Shown here piece by piece: positions 6,457 through 11,758 of a DNA stretch of 11,758 nucleotides. Each line of letters starts with the position of its first letter. The stretch's first letter is position 1. A program made the position numbers and the translations under genes. The stretch comes from Pseudomonadota bacterium (lineage in GTDB: Bacteria; Pseudomonadota; Alphaproteobacteria; Acetobacterales; Acetobacteraceae), in contig JAKAZX010000084.1 of NCBI GenBank assembly GCA_021826485.1, positions 1 to 11,758 of the forward strand, given 5' to 3'. Under the pieces are notes generated by a model. It had not been told where the DNA came from, ran no database searches, and saw only the letters and a program-made list of their open reading frames with translations.

Positions 6457-6992
6457 TGCGGGGTGGGGACCGTCTTCATGGTGCCGTCCGGGGAAATCAG
6501 GGTCGAGGTGCCGTTGCCGTTGGGCACCAGGATACCCTGGCCGGCGATGCTGCGCACCCCGGCGACATCGCCGCCCGGGCTGGCCGCGGCGGCACCCCCG
6601 GCGGGCTGCGCCGCCATCTTGGGCGGCGTTGCGGGCGCGGCGCTGGTGTGCGGCACCGGGGTCGTTTCGGGGAACAGCGGCGGCGGCGGCGCCGCCGGCA
6701 CGTTGGGCGGCGGCAGCCGCTCCATGTTGTTCTGCTGCTGCAGGTCCTGCATGGTCGGGATCGGCTGCATCGGTCCGGGCCAGACATCGCCCGGCTCGGG
6801 CAGCAGCGGCTCCACGCTCACGTCCTTGTTCTCGACCCGCCGCATCGTCTCGTCGCCGCCCGGCGGCAGATTGGGGTTCGAGTGAAAGGTCTGCGTGTCG
6901 TACAGAAAGCCGCCGAATCCGTCGAACGGGCTGCCGACGAACTGGCAGCCGCCCAGCAGGCAGGCAAGGCCGAGCAGGGCATTGCGCCGCAT
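6453..6992 (-). CDS. Uncharacterised proline-rich lipoprotein encoded just upstream of moaD
   Basis: Predicted protein of 179 residues that I do not recognise. The N-terminus is a lipoprotein signal: MRRN, a hydrophobic run, then LLGGC with Cys16 as the likely lipidated residue. The following position (+2) is Gln, not Asp, so outer-membrane targeting is possible. Residues from about 90 to 135 are rich in Pro and Ala and look disordered. The C-terminus carries a more ordered block, GILVPNGNGTSTLISPDG then TMKTVPTPQ. AAGGGG lies 8 nt before the ATG at 6992. The stop overlaps the moaD start in ATGA, so moaD is probably translationally coupled to it. A link to molybdenum cofactor synthesis is suggested only by this coupling. 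Confidence 0.8.
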   Translation of the reverse strand: MRRNALLGLACLLGGCQFVGSPFDGFGGFLYDTQTFHSNPNLPPGGDETMRRVENKDVSVEPLLPEPGDVWPGPMQPIPTMQDLQQQNNMERLPPPNVPAAPPPPLFPETTPVPHTSAAPATPPKMAAQPAGGAAAASPGGDVAGVRSIAGQGILVPNGNGTSTLISPDGTMKTVPTPQ

Positions 6993-7043
6993 CTATGGTT
7001 CCCCTTGTGCTGCGGCGGAATGTGCCCGCACCGCGGCGGCGGC

Positions 7044-7565
7044 TCAAGCGGCGGTTTGCCGCAGCGCACCGTTGCCGAGCGCGGCGAGGATCCAGGCCGC
7101 CACCGCCCGCGGATCATCGAGCGGCAGCACCGGGCGCGGACAGGCCGGCAGGGGCGAATCGGCCGCCACCGCCAGCACCTCCGGCCGGTCGGGCCACAGC
7201 GGCGGCTTGCCCAGCGCCGGGCGATGCACCTCCAGCTTCGCCACCGCCGCGTCCTTGAACCCCTCCGCCAGCACCAGATCGACCGGGGCGAGCCGGGCGG
7301 CCAGCGCCACCGGATCGGGCGTCTCCGCCCCTGCCGCCAGTTCGTGCAGCAGCGCCCAGCGGGTGCCGCTCGCCACCAGCACCTCGGCGGCCCCGGCGGC
7401 GCGATGGCGGTAGCTGTCCTTGCCGGGCCGGTCGAGGTCGAAGGCGTGATGCGCGTGCTTGACGGTCGAGACGGTCAGCCCCGCCGCGCGCAGCAGCGGC
7501 AGCAGGGCGACCAGCAGCGTGGTCTTGCCGCTGCCGGACCAGCCGACCAGCGCCAGCAGGTTCAC
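7044..7565 (-). CDS. mobB: Molybdopterin-guanine dinucleotide biosynthesis adaptor MobB
   Basis: Predicted protein of 173 residues, the usual length. MobB is a P-loop GTP-binding protein that assists MobA in attaching GMP to molybdopterin. The Walker A motif is GWSGSGKTT (8-16). TVKHAHHAFDLDRPGKDSYRHRAAGA (34-59) is the characteristic MobB block, and LVLAEGFKDAAVAKLEVHRP (98-115) is the Walker B-like region. The start is a GTG at 7565 that overlaps the pgsA stop as GTGA; it places the P-loop at the normal distance from the N-terminus. The lipoprotein, moaD and moaE genes lie downstream on the same strand. Between mobB and the lipoprotein gene are 51 nt containing only the latter's ribosome binding site. 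Confidence 0.93.
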   Translation of the reverse strand: MNLLALVGWSGSGKTTLLVALLPLLRAAGLTVSTVKHAHHAFDLDRPGKDSYRHRAAGAAEVLVASGTRWALLHELAAGAETPDPVALAARLAPVDLVLAEGFKDAAVAKLEVHRPALGKPPLWPDRPEVLAVAADSPLPACPRPVLPLDDPRAVAAWILAALGNGALRQTAA

Positions 7566-8188
7566 CCGGTGCGCGCCTCCGGCCGGGGGGGCGGCGCCGG
7601 GGCTGCGGGGGCGCCGGAGGCATGGCGCAGCCCGGCGGTCAGATAATCCCAGCCGGTCAGCAGCGTCAGCAGCGCCGCGACCCACAGCAGCACCGCGCCG
7701 ACCGCCGACGCCGGCAGCCACGACACGCCGAGCAGCACGGCACTGGGGTCGCCGGCCAGCAGGGTGCCCAGCGCCACCATCTGCACGCCGGTCTTCCACT
7801 TGGCGAGCCGCGTCACCGGCAGGCCCACCCGGACGCCGGCCAGATATTCCCGCAGCCCGCTGACCAGGATTTCGCGCAGCATGATGACGACCGCCGGATA
7901 CAGGCCCCAGGCGCCCAGCCTTCCGGTTCCCACCAGCATCATCAGTGCCGCCCCCACCAGCAGCTTGTCGGCGATCGGGTCGAGCATGCGGCCGAGATCG
8001 GATTGCTGGCGCCAGTCCCGCGCCAGCCGCCCATCGAAATAGTCGGTGATGGCGGCGGCGCTGAACAGGATGCAGGCGGCAAGGTCGGTGCCCGGCCGGC
8101 CGACCGCCACCAGCGCCACCAGCAGCGGGATCGCCGCGATGCGCGAAAGCGTCAGCAGGTTGGGCAGGTCGGTGAGCATCCAGGCCAT
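7562..8188 (-). CDS. pgsA: CDP-diacylglycerol--glycerol-3-phosphate 3-phosphatidyltransferase
   Basis: Predicted protein of 208 residues. PgsA is an inner-membrane enzyme that makes phosphatidylglycerophosphate, the precursor of phosphatidylglycerol and cardiolipin, from CDP-diacylglycerol and glycerol-3-phosphate. The CDP-alcohol phosphotransferase signature is complete: D49, D52, G53, A56, R57, G66, D70 and D74 in DYFDGRLAR and GRMLDPIAD. The N-terminus LTDLPNLLTLSRIAAIPLL is typical of PgsA and separates it from phosphatidylserine synthases. About five hydrophobic segments follow, then a Pro/Ala-rich tail. Either Met1 (8188) or Met4 (8179) could be the start; neither has a strong Shine-Dalgarno. 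It is the first gene of the leftward operon and is divergent from ssrA. Confidence 0.93.
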   Translation of the reverse strand: MAWMLTDLPNLLTLSRIAAIPLLVALVAVGRPGTDLAACILFSAAAITDYFDGRLARDWRQQSDLGRMLDPIADKLLVGAALMMLVGTGRLGAWGLYPAVVIMLREILVSGLREYLAGVRVGLPVTRLAKWKTGVQMVALGTLLAGDPSAVLLGVSWLPASAVGAVLLWVAALLTLLTGWDYLTAGLRHASGAPAAPAPPPRPEARTG

Positions 8189-8242
8189 ACTATCGCGGCT
8201 CGGCGCCGCGGTCAGCCCGGCGCGTGCCCGGTGCCGGCAGCC

Positions 8243-8271
8243 TTGAACCGGCCGGGCCGCCGCGCTATCTC
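8243..8271 (+). promoter_or_regulatory. Predicted ssrA promoter
   Basis: TTGAAC at 8243-8248 and TATCTC at 8266-8271 are separated by exactly 17 nt, as expected for a sigma-70 promoter. Transcription would begin near 8278, just ahead of a CCGC/GCGG hairpin and the conserved acceptor part of the tmRNA. It lies within the 54-nt gap plus leader between the divergent pgsA gene and ssrA. Confidence 0.6.
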
Positions 8272-8355
8272 CGCGTTGCCGCTTGCGGCTATGGCGATAA
8301 ACGGTTCGTGGAATAAGCGTTGTGGACCCGGGGGCAGTGCCCGGCGCCTCCACCA

Positions 8356-8380
8356 GACCCTCCCGGTTGTCGGGGAGCAT
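8356..8380 (+). other. Intervening segment of pre-tmRNA, removed in processing
   Basis: These 25 nt lie between the encoded CCA of the acceptor piece and the first G of the coding piece. They can fold on themselves (CTCCCG with CGGGGAG), extending the closed acceptor stem in the precursor. In other alphaproteobacteria this loop is cut out to give the two-piece RNA, probably by RNase P at the coding 5' end. Confidence 0.75.
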
Positions 8381-8464
8381 GGGGGCGAAACAGGCTCGAC
8401 ACGCGCAGTAAAGACGCATCTTTTGCCCGGCATGGTTCCGCCGTTATCGGGCCGACACACAAGT

Positions 8465-8500
8465 GCCAACGACAACATGGCGCTCGCTGTTGCTGCGTAA
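8465..8500 (+). other. tmRNA proteolysis-tag reading frame
   Basis: The frame runs from the resume codon GCC at 8465 to TAA at 8498-8500 and encodes ANDNMALAVAA. With the alanine supplied by the tmRNA itself the tag would be AANDNMALAVAA. The AANDN start and AVAA end match the Caulobacter tag (AANDNFAEEFAVAA). The VAA end is what ClpX reads, and the N-terminal part is what SspB contacts. The middle (MAL) is two residues shorter than in Caulobacter. Confidence 0.92.
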
Positions 8501-8578
8501 GCAATAAGCGCGGTCCGGGGGGCACCGGGCAACAGAAGCCCCCCATCTCGCCGTCCCTTCTCCGTCTCCGGTGGCCGC

Positions 8579-9133
8579 ATGAGCACTTACTGCGAGATCG
8601 CGCCGGGACATCCGGTGCATGGCGACTACCACGACAGCGAATACGGCTTCCCGCAGCGTGACGAAGCGGTGCTGTTCGAGCGGCTGGCGCTGGAGATCAT
8701 GCAGGCCGGCCTGTCCTGGGAGATCGTGCTGAAGCGCCGCGCGGGGCTGGCCCGCGCCTTTGCGGGCTTCGACGTGGACCGCGTCGCTGCGATGGGGGAG
8801 GCCGACACCGCCCGGCTGCTGGCCGACCCCGGCATCATCCGCAACCGCCTGAAGGTCGCCGCCCTGATCGAGAATGCCCGGCGCATCCGCGCGCTGCGCG
8901 ACTCGCATGGCGGTTTCGCCGCCTGGCTCGATGCCCACCACCCGCGGGCCAAGGCGGACTGGGTCAAGCTGTTCCGCGCCACCTTCGTCTTCACCGGCGG
9001 CGAGATCGTCGGTGAATTCCTGATGAGCCTCGGCTACCTGCCGGGCGCCCACGCGCCCGGCTGCCCGGTGGCGGCGCGCATCGCCGCCCTCGATCCGCCC
9101 TGGGCCGTCGCCGGGACGGTCTTTGCGCCCTAG
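8579..9133 (+). CDS. tag: DNA-3-methyladenine glycosylase I
   Basis: Predicted protein of 184 residues. Tag removes 3-methyladenine from alkylated DNA as the first step of base excision repair. The zinc-binding residues of the E. coli enzyme (C4, H17, H175, C179) are matched by C5, H18, H158 and C162, with the last pair keeping its four-residue spacing. The base-recognition residues Y17, E39 and W47 also align (Y16, E38 and W46 in E. coli), within DYHDSEYG and LEIMQAGLSW. DPGIIRNRLKVAALIENAR (83-101) is the helix-hairpin-helix region. The gene starts 34 nt after the end of the tmRNA hairpin and precedes sspB by 43 nt. Confidence 0.95.
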   Translation: MSTYCEIAPGHPVHGDYHDSEYGFPQRDEAVLFERLALEIMQAGLSWEIVLKRRAGLARAFAGFDVDRVAAMGEADTARLLADPGIIRNRLKVAALIENARRIRALRDSHGGFAAWLDAHHPRAKADWVKLFRATFVFTGGEIVGEFLMSLGYLPGAHAPGCPVAARIAALDPPWAVAGTVFAP

Positions 9134-9176
9134 CGCCGGCGCGCTATGGGGTGCGGCGCGAAAGGCGGGACGCGCA

Positions 9177-9698
9177 ATGGACGAGACCGACGGCAAGCGG
9201 CCCGACAGCCTGCTGCCCTATGACGAGTGGACGGAAGCGGCGCTGCGCCAGGTGATGGTGCGCGCGCTGGCCCATGCGGCGGAGCACGGGCTGCCGGGCG
9301 GCCACCATTTCTACGTCACCTTCCGCACCGATCATCCGAACACGGTGATCCCCAAGCGGCTGCTGGCGCAGTACCCGCAGGAGATGACCATCGTCCTGCA
9401 ACACCAGTTCTGGGACCTGAAGCTGGACGAGGCGGCCGGGGAGTTCAGCGTCGGCCTGTCGTTCGGCGGCGTGCCGAGCACGCTGCACATACCGCTCGAC
9501 GCGGTCACGGCGTTCGCCGATCCCGAAGTGCGCTTCGGGATCAATTTCCACCCCCGCATGCCGGCGGAGGAGCCCGCCGCGGCGGACGAAACGCCACCCC
9601 CCGCGCCGGAGGCGCCGGCCGCGCCCCCGCCGCAGGAGACGCCGCAGGTGGTCAGCCTGGATGCCTTCCGCCGGCGCCCCACGCCGGGGAAGGACTGA
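9177..9698 (+). CDS. sspB: SspB-family ClpXP adaptor for ssrA-tagged proteins (alpha type)
   Basis: Predicted protein of 173 residues. SspB binds the tmRNA-encoded tag and tethers the substrate to ClpX. The folded domain (about 15-125) has the alpha-type SspB signatures LPGGHHFYVTFRT (39-51), YPQEMTIVLQHQFWDLKLD (66-84) and FSVGLSFGGVPSTLHIPLDAVTAF (90-113). A Pro/Ala/Glu linker (127-156) leads to the short ClpX-binding tail VVSLDAFRRR (158-167), which is also the usual ending in alphaproteobacteria. An in-frame reading from 9123 overlaps the tag gene; I choose the ATG at 9177 because it gives the normal N-terminus and has GGCGGGA just upstream. The substrate tag is encoded about 680 bp upstream in ssrA. 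The fumarase gene follows after 22 nt. Confidence 0.93.
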   Translation: MDETDGKRPDSLLPYDEWTEAALRQVMVRALAHAAEHGLPGGHHFYVTFRTDHPNTVIPKRLLAQYPQEMTIVLQHQFWDLKLDEAAGEFSVGLSFGGVPSTLHIPLDAVTAFADPEVRFGINFHPRMPAEEPAAADETPPPAPEAPAAPPPQETPQVVSLDAFRRRPTPGKD

Positions 9699-9720
9699 AG
9701 CACGCGAAAGGCCTGTGCCC

Positions 9721-11367
<1,647 letters not shown>

Positions 11368-11368
11368 C

Positions 11369-11758
11369 ATGCGGTTCGTCGTCGATCGCATCGACCATGT
11401 CGTGCTGCATTGCCGCGACATCGAGATCGCCGCGGCCTGGTACCAGCGCGTGCTGGGCATGGAGCGGGAGGAGTTCAGCGCCGGGCGGGACGCGCGCACG
11501 GCGCTGAAATTCGGCGGGCAGAAGATCAACCTGCGCCCGGTCGCCGCCGATGCGCGGCAGTGGCTCACCGCCGCCACCGCCGCCGCCGGCAGCGCCGATC
11601 TGTGCTTCGTCACCGCGATGGGGGCCGCCGACGTGGTCCTGCATCTGCATGATTGCGGGGTGGCGATCGTCGATGGTCCGGTGGCGCGGACCGGCGCGCT
11701 CGGTCCCATGCGATCGGTCTATTGCCGCGATCCCGACGGCAATCTGATCGAGATCGCG
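11369..11758 (+). CDS. VOC-superfamily protein, GLOD5-like (runs off the right edge)
   Basis: The first 130 residues are visible. VRFVVDRIDHVVLHC-like strands open the fold (His10 is the first candidate metal ligand), followed by AAAWYQRVLGMEREEF. GSADLCFVT (about 74-82) begins the second beta-alpha-beta-beta-beta repeat, and GPVARTGALGPMRSVYCRDPDGNLIEIA closes it with Glu128 as a further ligand candidate. The SADLCFVT position has Asp where many VOC enzymes have a metal His. The overall pattern resembles the animal GLOD5 protein, whose reaction is not established. The ATG is 1 nt after the fumarase stop, so the two are translated from one message. Probably only a few residues are missing, but the stop is outside the window. 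Confidence 0.85.
   Translation, partial: MRFVVDRIDHVVLHCRDIEIAAAWYQRVLGMEREEFSAGRDARTALKFGGQKINLRPVAADARQWLTAATAAAGSADLCFVTAMGAADVVLHLHDCGVAIVDGPVARTGALGPMRSVYCRDPDGNLIEIA

Larger units (their letters stand above)
8278..8544 (+). ncRNA. ssrA: tmRNA (ssrA), circularly permuted two-piece form
   Basis: The acceptor piece comes first and the coding piece second, as known for alphaproteobacteria. The acceptor piece ends in CGCCTCC (8345-8351), discriminator A, and an encoded CCA (8353-8355). The coding piece begins with GGGGGCG (8381-8387), which pairs with CGCCTCC over 7 bp including one G-U. A 5-bp T stem (8328-8332 with 8340-8344) abuts the acceptor stem, with a 7-nt loop. The coding piece continues with a D-loop-like GAAACAGGCTCGAC. 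ACACGC then pairs with GCGTTGT of the acceptor piece (P2, one bulge). A stem GCCCG/CGGGC (8425-8429 with 8448-8452) is the likely PK1 position. The tag frame follows, then a terminal hairpin GGGGGGC/GCCCCCC (8517-8523 with 8538-8544). The RNA rescues stalled ribosomes with SmpB. The outer 5' and 3' ends are estimates. Confidence 0.93.

Noticed and set aside
6456..7646. A 396-codon plus-strand frame opposite mobB and the lipoprotein
   Set aside because: It is a shadow; the minus strand has MobB motifs, a lipobox and linked start/stop overlaps.
7622..8500. A plus-strand 292-codon frame ending exactly at the tmRNA tag stop
   Set aside because: It runs antisense through pgsA and then through the tmRNA. 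Its last eleven codons equal the tag only because it enters that frame by chance.
8517..8544. Classic rho-independent terminator after ssrA
   Set aside because: The GGGGGGC/GCCCCCC hairpin is real, but no T-run follows. I treat it as the closing hairpin of the coding RNA and cannot say where transcription ends.

Overview
The window is a GC-rich, densely packed bacterial chromosome segment. Three features point to an alphaproteobacterium: a circularly permuted two-piece tmRNA gene, an alpha-type SspB adaptor, and a PetP/PetR-type MarR plus response regulator pair. Gene order and composition suggest Rhodospirillales, perhaps Acetobacteraceae, but that rank is inference. I see no insertion sequence, CRISPR array or tRNA gene.

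Left arm (1-4305, all leftward): petP-like MarR regulator, petR/ompR-like response regulator, two tandem paralogous predicted outer-membrane beta-barrel genes, a ParD/ParE-type toxin-antitoxin pair, and the N-terminal third of an EnvZ-type histidine kinase that runs off the left edge. The spacings are short (13, 8, 64 and 57 nt, then a GTGA overlap, then 3 nt), so the block could be one transcript. A regulator and its probable sensor kinase are therefore split by about 2.5 kb of barrel and toxin-antitoxin genes.

Centre (4406-8188): a short divergent promoter region separates petP from a rightward branched-chain aminotransferase gene, followed by a small DUF2177 membrane protein. Converging on these is a leftward operon: pgsA (phosphatidylglycerophosphate synthase), mobB, an unrecognised proline-rich lipoprotein, moaD and moaE. 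It is stitched together by GTGA and ATGA overlaps and combines phospholipid synthesis with the molybdopterin synthase subunits.

Right arm (8243-11758, rightward): a complete permuted ssrA with its own promoter, 3-methyladenine DNA glycosylase I, sspB, class I [4Fe-4S] fumarase, and a VOC-superfamily gene cut by the right edge. ssrA encodes the tag ANDNMALAVAA, and sspB encodes the adaptor that in this class delivers such tagged proteins to ClpXP. Tag source and tag adaptor thus lie within about 700 bp.

Most of the window is ordinary core genome. The parts most worth a second look are the interrupted petP-petR/envZ locus with its paired barrels and toxin-antitoxin module, the lipoprotein coupled to moaD, and the ssrA/sspB neighbourhood.
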